A DNA stretch of 64,000 nucleotides from positions 310,001 to 374,000 of the forward strand of contig JAKEKT010000027.1 of assembly GCA_021495925.1 (NCBI GenBank), written 5' to 3'. Below, piece after piece: positions 44,772 through 56,797 of the stretch. The notes under the pieces were generated by a model. The model saw nothing but the letters and a program-made list of their open reading frames with translations, was not told where the DNA came from and ran no database searches. The position numbers and the translations under genes are program-made. The DNA comes from Diplodia intermedia. Lineage: Eukaryota; Ascomycota; Dothideomycetes; Botryosphaeriales; Botryosphaeriaceae. Numbering within the stretch: the stretch's first letter is position 1; the number at the start of each line of letters is the position of its first letter.

Positions 44772-47700
44772 CTAGAACATGTGGACCCTTGTACCCGACC
44801 TGAATGCCGCGGGAAGGAAGTCCTGGTCTGCATTCAGGTTCTCCACCGCTGACCGGAGCTCCTTCGGGGTATACTTCAAAACAGCCGCAGTCAGGTAGCC
44901 GTTCAGGACGTCGGCCTTCACATCATGCCACACCTCGCGCAAGCTCAGCACGCTCAACTGGCCCGCGTTGCGCACGGCCGTGACGCCAGCATCGAGGACA
45001 TCCCGCAGCGGATTGCCCGACTTCTCGTCATCGCCGTCGTCCTCTCCCGGCGCGTCCTCGCCGTGGTTGAAGATGATGTCCCTGGCGGCGCACATGTCCC
45101 TGCCGCGGAGATAGTCGGCGAGGATGTAGCACAGCTTGCGCTTCTTGCGGTTCATGTAGGCCTGCCAGACGTTGACGAGGCCGGGCTCGGGGATGGCGTC
45201 GGCGAAGTCGATCCTGTCGGTGGCGACGCGGTGGCCGCAGTACCGGCTGCCCGTCGAGCCCAGCTCGAGCGCGCAGAGGAACCAGCACGCGCCCGCGACG
45301 TCGGAGAAGCGCGCGAGCACCCACTCGCCCGCGACCGCCTCCAGCGCCTCCTCCTGCACGAACGCGATCATGGCGCTGACCCTCCTTTCATCCTCGGTGT
45401 GCTGCGCCCGGTGCCTCTCGTCGGGCTGGCCGGACGGCGCGGCGGCCTCCCTGTACTCGGACCGCTGCGCTTCCTCGACGCCGTCCCCCTCCTTGGCCCT
45501 CTTGCTGTCGACGACTTTCTTCTGCACGACCTGGGCGATCTTGAGCTGCTTCGCCAGCACGTGCTTCGCGCACGAGAAGCTCACCATGACGCGGGCGAAG
45601 CCGGTGCTGATGCTGCACCAGCCGGTGATGCGCTGGCGGGGGCTGACGGCCTTGGCCACCTGGTCCCAGAGCCTGTTCTCCTCGTGGAAGGTGATGACGA
45701 CGCGCTGGATATCGAAGACGCCCTCGATGCCCGAGCTGTTGACGACGATCGGGTTGGGCGAGATCATGCTGTCCGGCGCCTCCTGCTCGACGTCGACGTT
45801 GATCCGGCCGTCCTTCATCGACATCGCCGGCGGCCGGCCGACGTCGCGCGTGAGCTCGTCCAGGACGGCTGCCGGCAGCGGCGGGATCTTGTCGGAGCGC
45901 GGGACGCCGTCGTTTTTCTCCTCCAGCGACGTCAGGCTCCGCTCCAGATAGGGGTGGACGTCTTTGCTCAGCCTTTCCACGGCCTCCTTCAGCGTCTGTT
46001 CGTCGTAGGGCTCGACGAGGGTGTCGGCGGCGCTGGGCGTCGGGGATGCCGGCCTCCCGTCTTCCGTTTTGACCCGCTTCGAGGAGTGGTTCGAGCCGAG
46101 CAGTCCGGAGATGGATCGCTTCTTGTGCAGGCCGCCGAGGAGTCCCTTCATGGGCTTCTTCGCCAGCTCTGCCGCGGAGTCGCCGAGGCCCAGCAGCCCG
46201 TCGCCGATGAGATGCGGCGCCTTCTTGCCGCCCTTGCTGTCCCACGCCCGGCTGCACTTGTTCTCGATCCACTTGAGGATCTTCTCGAGGTCGTGGACTT
46301 GGCCGTCCAGGTCGTCGAAATCGGCCTGGTGGATCAGGTTGACGATGCCGACGACCCAGGGCATGGGGAGGTGCCTGTGGTGGTCGTACCGTTTGATGAA
46401 CCTGATGGTGTTCTGCAGCATCTCGCATATTATGTGGAACGTCTGCATCACCCCCTTTCGCCTGGTCTGCAGGAGGCCCGCCAGCCGCTTGTTGGCCGTC
46501 GACTGGCCCTCGACGCGGCTGGTGTCGAAGGCCTCCAGGCGCGACGGATACAGCGATCGCCCGCGGATGTGGTTGCCCATCTCCCTGCCCGTCCAGTTGA
46601 ACACGGAGACGTCGTTGGACGAGATCAACGCCTCGTCGAAGAGGCGTGTCAGAGCCTTGGGCAGGCCCTCGGCTTTGAATGTGGGGAAGCGGACCCCGAG
46701 CAGGCCCATCAGCGAATACGCCCTGTCCGTCTCCACGGTGGTGGTCCGGTTGCAGGCGAGCGACATGACCCTGTGCGTGGAGAAGCTGGTGCGCGCGGTC
46801 CCGCCCTGCCAGCTTTCCAGCGGCTCCACCTTGCCGAACTTGGCAATGTATTGCCTGTCCCTCACAATCGCGTCTTTCGTTTCCGCAACGAGGCAGTGGA
46901 GCAGGATCGTGACCATGCGTCTCGGATCGTCCTCGGGGTTGGTCACCCTCTCCTCGTTGGGGAAGAGGTAGCCTTTCAGACTGTCGTACGTGAGGTTGTT
47001 TTGCAGCCGGAACTTTTGGCTGTCTTCCTCCTTGACCTTCTTCCTCATTCCTACGGCTGCGAGATACACGACCTGGTCGATGAATGGTATGGCTGTCTCC
47101 TTGTCAATGCCGCTCGGGATGTGCACTTCGAGCGCCTCGAGGATGGCGATCAAGTGTTGCCCAGCATTGATCCTCGTGGCATCGTCGTTCTCGTCACTCT
47201 CGACAACAGCTTTAGGGAGCTACGGCGGCAATCAGCATCTGCAAAGAGTATCGGGGACCGGGAAGGATGTCCTACCTTGAGGTGATGTTCTTGTACCGCT
47301 TCCTTCCACACCTTTCGCAGCTTCTCCCGGTCCGCCTCTAGCCTTTTTCGGTCATCTTCACCGAGCTTTCCGCGCGTGTACAGCTCGATAAAAGGGCACA
47401 AGAAGTAGTAGGGCCCGAGATTCTCCTGTGGTCGCTGTAGTCGTTTCCATGCCGAGTTGACGTAAAACGTCGTCTTGCTCAAGACAAGCTCCTGGAGAGT
47501 CCAGCCACGGGTGGACCACTTCGGCTCCTTGTTGAGTATGTCATCGTAACTGTCGATGTTAGGGGGGTTGGGCAGAACAGCTTCGGTCCCTGATAGTTGC
47601 GAAAACCGCGTCCACTCATCGTTCCACTCATCGTCGGACGGGGGCGTGTCGAGATGCACCAGGCAAAAGTCGGCATTGGCATACCAATCGCCCATCAGCG

Positions 47701-48766
47701 AGAGTGAGTCGACGAGCTCGCCTTGGTTCCTCTTATCGATGCAGCACGTGTCGTTCCAGAGGTATCGTTTTCCTTTCTCCTGTGCAGGAAACACGCCCTC
47801 GTCGAAGATTTCTTGTGCCCGCTTGACCGATTGATCAATCTTGATGGCCGACTTCCACTTTTGCAGAGCTTCGTAGAGCCCCTCGACCGCCTCGCGGAGC
47901 AGTCTTTGGTCATCGTGCTCCAGAAAGTCGGCTTTGGGCTTGACGTCCTCGCTTTCCTTGGTCTTCTGGTCGAGTTCAGCCTGCGATTTGGCGAGAGCGT
48001 CCTTGGCCTTCTCCAGCCCTTCGGCGCCCGGATCCTTCTCGTCTGCTTGAGGAAGCTGCTCGGGCCGGCCAGGTCGGCTGTGGCATGGATCGATGGAGAT
48101 GGTCTTCGCCATCTCCTTGGCGAGGTTCCGGAAAGCGTCGGCCTCCAGCTCAGCAAAGGCCAGCTTCGCCTTCGCGTCGGCGAAGTCTCTGGTGGCCGAC
48201 TTGAGGTTTCTCTTGGCCAGCTTCACCTCGGTGTGTTCTCCGAGCATCTTGCCGACGTCGGCATCGGGTCGTTTATCCTTCAGCAACTCCTCGATCGTTT
48301 TCTTCTTCTCTTCGATCTTTTCTTTGCTGAGGTTCATGATCATCTCGATGTCGCTCTTCGCCCCTGGCTCCTTGGACTCGACGACCTTTCTGCGGTTGTG
48401 CTCCCTCGCCTCGTTGACGTAGGGCAGGTCGACTTCGGCGCCTTTCCAGCTGTGCGACAGTATGCAGTACTGGTTGACGTCGTCGTTGTCGAGCCAGTCC
48501 ACCATGTTGCCGGTGTCGATGTTGAACATGCGCAGGGGGATGGAGGGCGTCTCCTCGGAGGCGGGTCCAAGCAGCTGGAAACCGACGTCGTCCGACGGCT
48601 GCCTGTCAACGAAGGTGGGCTTGAAGCGCGGCGTGAGCATGTGGTTCAACAGCGCCCGCATCTTCTCCGGGTTCTTGTTGACGACGCCCCACGCGGCCTT
48701 GACCTCGTCCGCCCCGTTCTTGGCGCCATTTTTGATGTTGCCCACGAGGTCGTCGACTAAATGCAT
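44772..48766 (-). CDS. large HET (heterokaryon incompatibility) domain protein
   Basis: Two exons: 48766-47276 and 47219-44772, with a 56-base phase-0 intron. They give 1312 residues. HET landmarks are in order: YCILSHSW (about 100-107), YLWNDTCCIDKRNQGELVDS (335-354), LMGDWYANADFCLVHLD, STRGWTLQELVLSKTTFYV (418-436), and in exon 2 ETDRAYSLMGLLGVRFPTFK. Between the first and second blocks lies an insert of about 150 extra residues, very rich in Lys/Glu and predicted coiled coil. The C-terminal 700 residues have no recognised domain. HET domains act in non-self recognition and cell death after fusion of unlike strains. There is no N-terminal NLR-like partner. The start MHLVDDLVGN is preferred. 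Confidence 0.88.
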
Positions 48767-49735
48767 CGTGACCAGGGCAGGGCTATGTCCTGTGGGTTTG
48801 TTAATGACGGTCAACAGGAGAAGAGAGGGCAAGGCGCATACAAGTATTGGGGATGCAGTGAAGCAGAGGGACGCTCACTTAACAAACCGCCACTGTGGGG
48901 ATGGCTGCAACAAACCGAGGGTATTGGAAGGGTCTTGCGCCTTTTTGACCGCTGGATGAGGATGTCCAGTCGTTGTAATCCACAACACAGGACAAAGAGT
49001 CGCGACTAGTCGGGGGCGCCGGAACGTCGGCTGAAGCGAGACAGCCAGCCGTCACCTTTACCCTGTCCGTTGTAGCGTTGCTTTTCCTTTTGCCTGTAAA
49101 CGAGAGCTGGACGCCGGTGTCACCGAAGAAGCCCCACCCGCTCCATTCTTCGGCACAGCCTCGAGACGACACCTTTGCTTCAGAGCCGCATACGCATCTC
49201 GTGTGCGGAGCTCCGAGATGGATGCGTTGTCTGCAGCGCCATTGAGTCCACACCCGTCACCCAATCGTTTATCTTGATGCTTTGCCGCGTGGCTCAGCTT
49301 GCTGCCTGATATGCAGGGTTTTCCGTTGATTGGCGTTCGCGTATCCCTGCGCTGTGCAAAAATTGCCGTTCTCGCTCTGATCGGCGCACCGAGCTGAACT
49401 TCCTCGAGTCGTGGGCCCCGACAACCTTCCATAACGTGTTGTAGCCTGGTAGCATGCAGCTCTAGCACATGCAGGAGTCGGTGCTGTTGGGGGCTGATTC
49501 CAATTTGCTGAGCCAGTTCTTTTTCGACATCCACTGTCTCCACCTTGCTTTAAGCCATGTGTTAGCAATCTCATCACCGCTTTTTCGTTGCTTAATTGAG
49601 GGCAGCTCCAGCAAGGTGGTCCCGTTCTCGGACCCAAGAGAACGCAACGTTGCTCTTCTCAATCCTCGAGCGCAACCCACATTCCACCGCTGTGTCGTCT
49701 TTCCAACTGCTGTTTTGTTCTTTAGCTAGCACAGA
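48767..49735. other. intergenic between divergent genes
   Basis: About 970 bases, mixed composition. No supported gene or RNA. Confidence 0.45.
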
Positions 49736-50682
49736 ATGGCATCTTATCACAGAGTTCTCGACGTCTTCGACAGATCCGTCAAGGACAAGAACGTAGAATG
49801 CGACTGGTACGTTAGCAGCCCCGCACGCTTCCTTCAAGTCTGGCTGAAGCCCCCATGAAAGCGACATCCACTCCTGGGAGATCCGTATAAACGGCCAGCG
49901 CTGGTTCGGCAAGATCCGCCTGATCGGCTTCGTCGACGTCTTCTTCCTCATCTGCTACTCGACCCACGACCGCTTCGAGCACGGCATCATCATATACAGT
50001 AAGTCCAATCACCGCCGGTCGCATCCCGCAAACAACGCAAACTGATCTTCGCACAGAGGAGGACGATGTCATCCGCCAGACGCTGATCGCCGCCCGGCGA
50101 TACGCGAACGACCCCGATCTGAACCTCGAAATCGTCAACAAGGAGGCAGAGGTGAACGACAAAGGTATATATATATCCACGCCCCCCCTTTCCTCACGCA
50201 TTTTCGGCAGCTTGGATTGACGTGTACGTCTGTCTCCCCCATCCCTCCAGTGGCCAAGAAGTATTTCAGCTTCGTCGACAAGCAAGGCGACCTCGACTAC
50301 GTCATCACCAGCCTCGGCCACGCCGTCGACCTGCGGACGGACTACTCGCCGTCGGAGCTGAAGAAGTACGAGATCCGGATCCGCCGCCCCGCCAACCCGC
50401 ACCTGAAAGGTGAGAGTTCCCGGCCGCTACCTTCTGCAGAGGAAAAGAAGAGGGGCAAGTTTGATTGACTGTTGTGGCGCAGGCCCGATTTATCGCGGCA
50501 TCACGCAGCATTCCGTCGCGGAACTCGTGCACGACGCCGTCCGCTACGGCATCGTTTCGCATGCGGAGATGACGGCGAGGATAATGGGGCAGTTTGCGGG
50601 AGGCACGCATACGGAGGATACGATGAGGAAGGTGGCGGCTGCTATGACCGGCGCCGGCGGCGGCCATTTCGCAGCGGCGTGA
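49736..50682 (+). CDS. unrecognised conserved-looking protein, five exons
   Basis: Exons: 49736-49806, 49862-49998, 50057-50164, 50251-50409 and 50483-50682, 224 residues. All four introns (about 55-86 bases) have GT-AG ends and restore one continuous frame, which is strong evidence for a real gene. The sequence is MASYHRVLDVFDRSVKDKN, then HSWEIRINGQRWFGKIRLIG, VDVFFLICYSTHDRFEHGI, DDVIRQTLIAARRYANDPDL, KYFSFVDKQGDLDYVITSLG, and a final GPIYRGITQHSVAELVHDAV. I do not recognise the family. No signal peptide or membrane helix is certain; VDVFFLICY is hydrophobic but short. It is probably a compact soluble alpha/beta protein. Confidence 0.7.
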
Positions 50683-50876
50683 GGTGGTTTGTAAGTTGAA
50701 GAGCCGGGAGGTGAGATCGGATGTTGTGAGTCACGGGCTATATATCGTTGAAATCCAAAATGCTTCATTGAAAAGACATGCGTATCAAAGGAATTCAGAA
50801 AGCATTTCGCTACCGTCTTGCACTAGTACTTCATAGAGGTACTCCGACGTAAGGATGATTTGTAAGTTGCAGACGC

Positions 50877-51936
50877 TCAGCCAGGAATTTTTTGCCCATG
50901 TTGCATATACATCTCCTCTGATACAAAACCGGGGGCATGAATTTCCGTGAGTATTTCAGTGACCCGCGCCCTCACCGAGTTTAAGGGATTGCAATCTTCG
51001 TGGCTCACGCAGCCTGGATCCATAGGAGATTTGTAGGCGTCCAAGATTTCTCTGAGACTGAATATTTGCATGGATTGCACCTTCTCGGCCAGGGTGTTGA
51101 TGCTCCATGGAAGGGACGGTGAATCCTCCTGCTCGATGGGAAGCCCGAGCTCTTTCAGGCCTATGGCGAGCGACCCAAGAACCATTGCATCGCATTGGGA
51201 GCAACAAATGCTCCTAGGACGCTTGGAACCGTGCGGTAGGCAATACTTGTTGAGCTTTCCGTATATCATATCGAGTATATTGGTGAGCACTGTCGTTCGG
51301 ATGCCCTGAACACAGTCTACAAAGGGAAAATTAGGCCACGTGATGTATATTATGGTTTAGAGACAGCTTACCGTAGAAATAACCAGGGGCATGCGAATGT
51401 CTATCCAGAGGGTCGCCGTTGAACCAAAGAACATCGCTCCATTCTTCTTCTCCTTCGGTTTCTTGGATAATTCGAAGGGCCAGGCTGTTGAACAGATCCT
51501 CTTCCCCAAACGCCCAGGCAACCCGGATCCACTTCATGTCCGTCGACTCTTTCGCCGTCTCCCTTAAGGGTCCCAGCCACTGGTTGATCCATGGCCGTAC
51601 AAAGCTCGTTGCACCGTACTTTTCCGTTGCGACCGCAAGCTCATAAAGCTCATCCAATGAAGGGCGGTGAGGGACCATGTCGAACCGAAAATGGGCAATC
51701 GCCATGAGAATAGCGAAAGCATCGGGGTTGACCTCCTGACTGGACTGCATCAGGCCATCAGACTCTCGAGGTGAGCGGGACGCCCAGCTCCATCCGTCAC
51801 AGGCAAGCGTCAGTGCCTTGGAGGATACGATGAATTCTGCTTCCTTGGTAGGGCAATATTGATAGGCAAGAATGCGAAGGTCCCCGTCTGGGTCAAAGTA
51901 GATTGGGGCAGGGTCCGCGCGCATGATATCGTCCAT
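50877..51936 (-). CDS. BTB/POZ-like protein, paralogue 3
   Basis: Two exons: 51936-51372 and 51316-50877, 334 residues. It matches the tandem pair at 28-31 kb in order: PIYFDPDGDLRILAY, IVSSKALTLACDGWSW, FAILMAIAHFRFDMVPHRP, ATEKYGATSFVRPWINQWL and WIRVAWAFGEEDLFNSLALR. The phase-1 intron again falls after a Gly (PGYFYG). Exon 2 (DCVQGIRTTVLTNILDMIYG) has Cys/His residues (ICCSQCDAM, CVSHEDC) that align with CRHARNAG and CSGHEEN regions of the others. It lacks an acidic tail. An upstream extension of the frame exists, but MDDIMRADPAP is preferred. Function unknown beyond likely protein contact. Confidence 0.72.
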
Positions 51937-52783
51937 GCTCTGGGTGGAAAGAATTTGAGGATGTGGGTTGAGCCAGTCCGGGGCAATTGTTTTGTGGAGG
52001 ATTGAAAGTTTTGCAACAGTGAAACGTTGCGGCGATCCTTTGGGGAAATGATGGCGGCATTGCACCGCAGCCAACGCTAAACCGAATCTGTGGGCGTACG
52101 AGGGCGAAGCGAGCTCACAAGAAAGAAAGCATTAGCATGAGTTCCCGGTCTGTCATAAGTACTACCAAAGCCGAAGCTCTGGATACTACGTCATGAAGTG
52201 GGTGCACGGTATATCCCGAGAACCTGCATTGCAATTCTCAAGCCTTGCAGATTCCAACTAATTGAAGTTCGCGGAAAGATAAAGCCAACATCCCATGCCA
52301 TGGCTTTGATTAAGGGGCTACACTAAATTAGCGCGGGCAAGTTGAGCGGGAACGTTAGCCAGATATGGTATTTTTCAACGCCACGGACCACAAACCCGAC
52401 CACATCCTACCATCCCCGCGCCACCACAATACTCTTCTACACCTTCGCCGCGTAAAGCACTTGGGATAGGACCATAAAGAGGATGGAAAAGGAGAACCTT
52501 CTGCCCTGCCGAAGAACAGTACTCGCACATCAGTCTGTAGGTTCGTTTCCTTACATCCGAGAGCTTTGCCATGATTGGATAGAGATGGTATAGACGACGT
52601 TCGCAGTAGCAAGCGCGGAGAATGTACTTCTTTCTCACAGCCGCTATGACCTTAAGACTCAAGGAAGACGCAAGATTCACGCGTCAATCGGCTTGATTAC
52701 TAACTTCGGCGAAGTATTCACGGCCTGGTAGTAGTGTGCAGCAACCATACACTCCACCATGCGATTCCAAATTTGGACTATAA
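51937..52783. other. intergenic, no supported gene
   Basis: About 850 bases between the BTB-like promoter and the 3' end of the SNF2 gene. It is A/T-richer than the first half of the window. Nothing coding is supported. Confidence 0.45.
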
Positions 52784-55700
52784 TCAAGCGCTAATGCTCT
52801 CCTCGCTCCCGGAAACAAGGGATCGTAATTGCTTCAACTGCATTAGTCACTAAAGTAACGTCGGTATTGAGGAGCACCCACCTTGTATTTCGCTTGCGAC
52901 GTACTCGGCTCATCCGATTGAGCTTTTGAGAAAAGCAGGTCCGCCAGCTGACGTTTCCGGTCTTGGACGTTCATGATGTGCTGAAACAGATTAGATATGA
53001 GAGTTCCAAGTCTCTATCTTGGCCAGAACCTCACCTCTTCGAAAGAATTCTTGACGATCAAGCGGATCGTGGTTACTGGTCGCCTCTGCCCCATGCGATG
53101 GATGCGCGCTAAGGCTTGCTCCTCTGTAGTAGGATTCCATTGCGGTTCGAGGAGATAGGCGCGCGACGCTGCAGTGAGGTCCAAGCTGGATTTTCCGGTC
53201 AGCTCTGCGTGGTCGACGGCGGCGGGGAAAAGCGCAATAAGGTCATACCCGACAGCACCACAGGATATCGTGATCAGCATGACTCTGACCTGTGGGTCAT
53301 CACGGAAGCGTTCGAGAGCCTTTTTGCGGTCTCGCGCGGATACGCGACCGTCGAAACGGACCGTGTCGATGCCGGGGATTTGGAGGGCACGCTGCACCAT
53401 GTCGAGGCTCTTTGTCCAAAAGGAAAAGACCACGCTAAGAAAATATCAGTATCTGGAGGACTCAACGTAAGCAGGGCCAGGGACGCTACCTTTTCTCGTT
53501 CAGATGAGTCTGAATGTCGTTGACCAACGCTTGAACCTTGCTTGATATTTTCGTGGGAGGTTCTGGTGAAGCAAGAGGCAGTGGGGTCGGCACTAACCGA
53601 ACTGGCTCGGAAGGGCACGATGAAGAGCATCCGCAATCTGACTGCTCAAATCCTGGGCTTCTGGGGGTGTTGCACTGCTGGAAACAAAACGCACAGACGA
53701 CCTTCAAGCACCTGTATAATCTGGGTAGCTGTGGGCTCTGATATGGTCTCAAGAAGTCGTCGGAGGTTTCTACTGCATCCGTGCAGTGCAGCTCAGCGCA
53801 GCACCTGACGCAAACCGCTTGTCCTATGCTGACCAATGACTCAAAGGTACTTTGCGCCGTCGTTTTTCTCAACGAAGGTTCCACTGAGGGGCCTGCCGGT
53901 TCCGTCAATTGGAAGGATGGTGATATCTCTGTATCTCCTAGATTACAGATCATGCGCAGGATATTGATGCGTTGTATGACGCTCAAAAATTCGCCGCGTT
54001 CCGTAACCTGCTGGTGCGCGAGATTATCCAGCATCTCCTCAACCGGGCACGAGACTTGCCTGTAACAGGCATGCTCTTCGGCGGTGAAGTCGACATATTG
54101 GAAGATATCGTAACGATCTGGAAGCTGAATTGTCGTCTTCAGACGTCGTAGGACAATACATTGAACGAGTCGTTTTATTCTTTCGGTGGCTTCTTTTACG
54201 TTACCTTCTTTCCAAGGCTTCTGAATCATTTTATCGAAGGCGCTCGGTTGTTCAAACGGATGGACGCGAAGGAACTCGAGGAGGCTGGCGAAGTCGTTCA
54301 GTGAGTTCTGTACCGGGGTGCCAGTCATTGCCCATCTGCAGTCGGATTTCAGAGAGCATATTGCCTTCGCTGTGGTAGTCCTCCGATTCCGGACATAATG
54401 GGCTACATCCAATCAGCATTGCTCCCCGGGGCAGGTGACTTTAAGTTACCTTCATCCAAAATGATTCGTTTCCAGTGGGCCGTTGATATTGGCGAAGTGA
54501 GGTGCCTCGCTGAGCTGCGTTCGGCAGCGATGGTCTGATACGTTGTGAGGACAATATCATACTGCCGCAGCTTCAGCAAATCGGTGATACGGCAATTATC
54601 GTGGTGCTTGATCCAAGCGATACTTCGAGGATGAAGGTGTCTAGATCAATGAGCAAGTGAATCCCTTGAGAGCCGATGTAATACCTACTGCTCGAGTTGA
54701 CCTTCCCACACTTGAAGCACTGTTCAAGTCAGAATATGTAGGTTTCTGTCAGAAGTAAGTTCCAGTACGTACGCGGGGACGGCACAACAATTAGTGTGCA
54801 GCTCGTGAAGTTCTCTGGGACTTCCTTAGGGTCACGGATTTCCCGCACCTCTGAATCTTTGTCTGAGGCTACGAGCGCTATCATGCTCAACGTTTTCCCG
54901 AGACCCATCTCATCCGCAAGCAAGCCGCCTCTGAATTCAAGAGGCGCAGCAAACTGCTCATCACCTGTGACACAATTGAGAAAACTGCAAAGTCAGTTTC
55001 ATGTCATGGATAGGGTAGAGCAAGAGATCTACCTCTGGTTTGGCCCGCTTTTCTTCGCGAACCATATGTCTTGATGGGGACCGAACAACGACCAACCACG
55101 CTCGCGCCTTTTCATGAACCCGAGAGCTTGCTGCTGATGCCTTATTGATAACCTTACGTCAGTAGAATGTTAATCTGGCAATTCTATAGAGAGACCTACG
55201 GATGTAACTGTGCGCGTAATGCAGCGGGAGTATCGGCTGTATCCAGAATCTCGCCTGATTCGAAGTTTGCGAAGAAATCCGATACGTCCTTCGGCACGGC
55301 TACGTCATTTAGGTGGGGTCGAGACAAATCAAAGGTCATAGGGGGGCGTTCGGCTCTGGACAAGCGATGAGGATTCATGTACGGTACGTTGTAGACGCAC
55401 GCCATGGGATCCTGAAGGTAGATGTCGCAGTCCTGAGTGAACTTACCTACGTCTTCGAAGAGACTGTATGGTCCGTAAATGATGGCGTTCAGGGCAGGTT
55501 TGGCTCCATTCTTTTGCTTCGAAATTGCATCACCAGATGTGAGTGCGATCTGTATCCATAGCCCCGGCTCAGAAGAGAGGACATTGATGGCTTCGGCTGT
55601 GTGTCTGTCTGTTGTTCCCAACTGAATCTGCCCATCACCGCCCAAAATGCTCCCACACCTATCGACGCAACAGAAGGTCGGAGGTTGATATGAATTGTAG

Positions 55701-56220
55701 TCATTGTCTCGGTGTAGGCGAACAGGTACGTTTGCGATCTTTGATCAAATATGTTAGCACGTACACCACAGGAACACGAGACAAAAATGGAACGTTTCGT
55801 GGGAGTCATGGGCGATCAATAGAAAGGCGAGACCAAACCAGGCCGAGTAAAGAAGTGACAATCCCGTCGAGGCTATATCCTCAAAGAGACTCATCCTCCC
55901 TGAAAATTTTGTATTGTACTAACCATGCCGAAGCACACCAGCTCTCCGAGGTGCAAGGTGTTCTCTGCATCCGCACAGGCCGATTCGTGCTGCGGTGATT
56001 GTGAATTTCGCTGGGTGCTCTTGCTCTCATAATCAGTATAACCCTGGTCGGAGCCAACTGCGACGTCGGGCTGGCTGCACGCGGCGGCTCTATGGCTATA
56101 GTTTGGTCCGGCGTGGCAGTAAGGCTGTGGTGTCGGGTCGGGCGGCGGATCGAGCCGGCGCCGTTTTGTGGGCGGATATTGGGACGCAGAAAGAGGGCTG
56201 TTGTATATATGAGCTGCCAT
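52784..56220 (-). CDS. SNF2-family DNA-dependent ATPase (RAD5/RAD16/HLTF-like)
   Basis: Ten exons, all phase-consistent: 56220-55924, 55738-55200, 55140-55033, 54984-54773, 54719-54689, 54640-54450, 54402-53490, 53434-53035, 52980-52882 and 52837-52784, total 947 residues. The fifth exon is only 31 bases. The N-terminal 100 residues are disordered with a KRRRLD nuclear patch. The ATPase core has HQQQALGFMKRRERGW (Q-like motif), GGLLADEMGLGKTLSMIAL (Walker A), QYDIVLTTYQTIA, IILDEAHYVRN (DEAH) and WAMTGTPVQNSLNDF. The second lobe has VVFSFWTKSLDMVQRAL and ARIHRMGQRRPVTTIRL. Between the lobes is a Cys-rich block (VCVRCCAELHC, VCAFCFQQC) where RAD5/RAD16 proteins carry a RING; it is degenerate here. 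The role is probably repair or chromatin remodelling. Confidence 0.88.
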
Positions 56221-56797
56221 GTCGGAGCTCAAAAGGGTCCAAGAATCGGAGAACGGGCCAGAGGAGACGGGGCGGTGGTGAATTTTCTGTAGGATGTCAG
56301 ACGGAAAAGTTCTGCGACAGGGTAGCTGCTGGGCACAGCCCCTCGGCTGCCGAGGCAGTGCTATGGTGCACCGTTGCATCCATGTCGTGAGCTGCACTCA
56401 GCCTTGTGACACCTCATCGGGCGCCGGGAGTGGGGCAGCTTCGCGCGGCTCAACAGGGACAAGTCTACCAAGCCGACAGACGGCGTCGGAAAGGCGCAAT
56501 GTTCAACGGCTGGAGCTACATAACGTGTCAAGTATGGATCGCGCGGCTTGTGCGATAATTCCGCAGAGGATATCGATGTGGTAGGGTGTGAAGGCTGGCC
56601 AAGGCTGGGTAATCTTGCATGAAGCGGGGCAGCTGGCTGTGCCTTGAAGGCTGAGTTGGAGCTCTGGCTGGACCAAGGCTGACAGCTGGCAAGTTCAAAA
56701 TGCCCGCTGCCGCTGTTTTCTTGATGCGCGCGTGTGGAGCAAACTCGACGCGTCTTTCGCCTGGTTAACGACGCGTGAGCTCAAGTAGGCAGCCGCC
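56221..56797. promoter_or_regulatory. divergent promoter, SNF2 / NACHT genes
   Basis: 577 bases between two start codons facing apart. No gene is supported. The tract GGCTGGCCAAGGCTGG near 56590 and related GGCTG words up to 56690 are repetitive. Confidence 0.45.

Noticed and set aside
44925..47285. 786-codon plus-strand frame over the HET gene
   Set aside because: Antisense shadow. The minus strand carries the HET motifs and a good intron.
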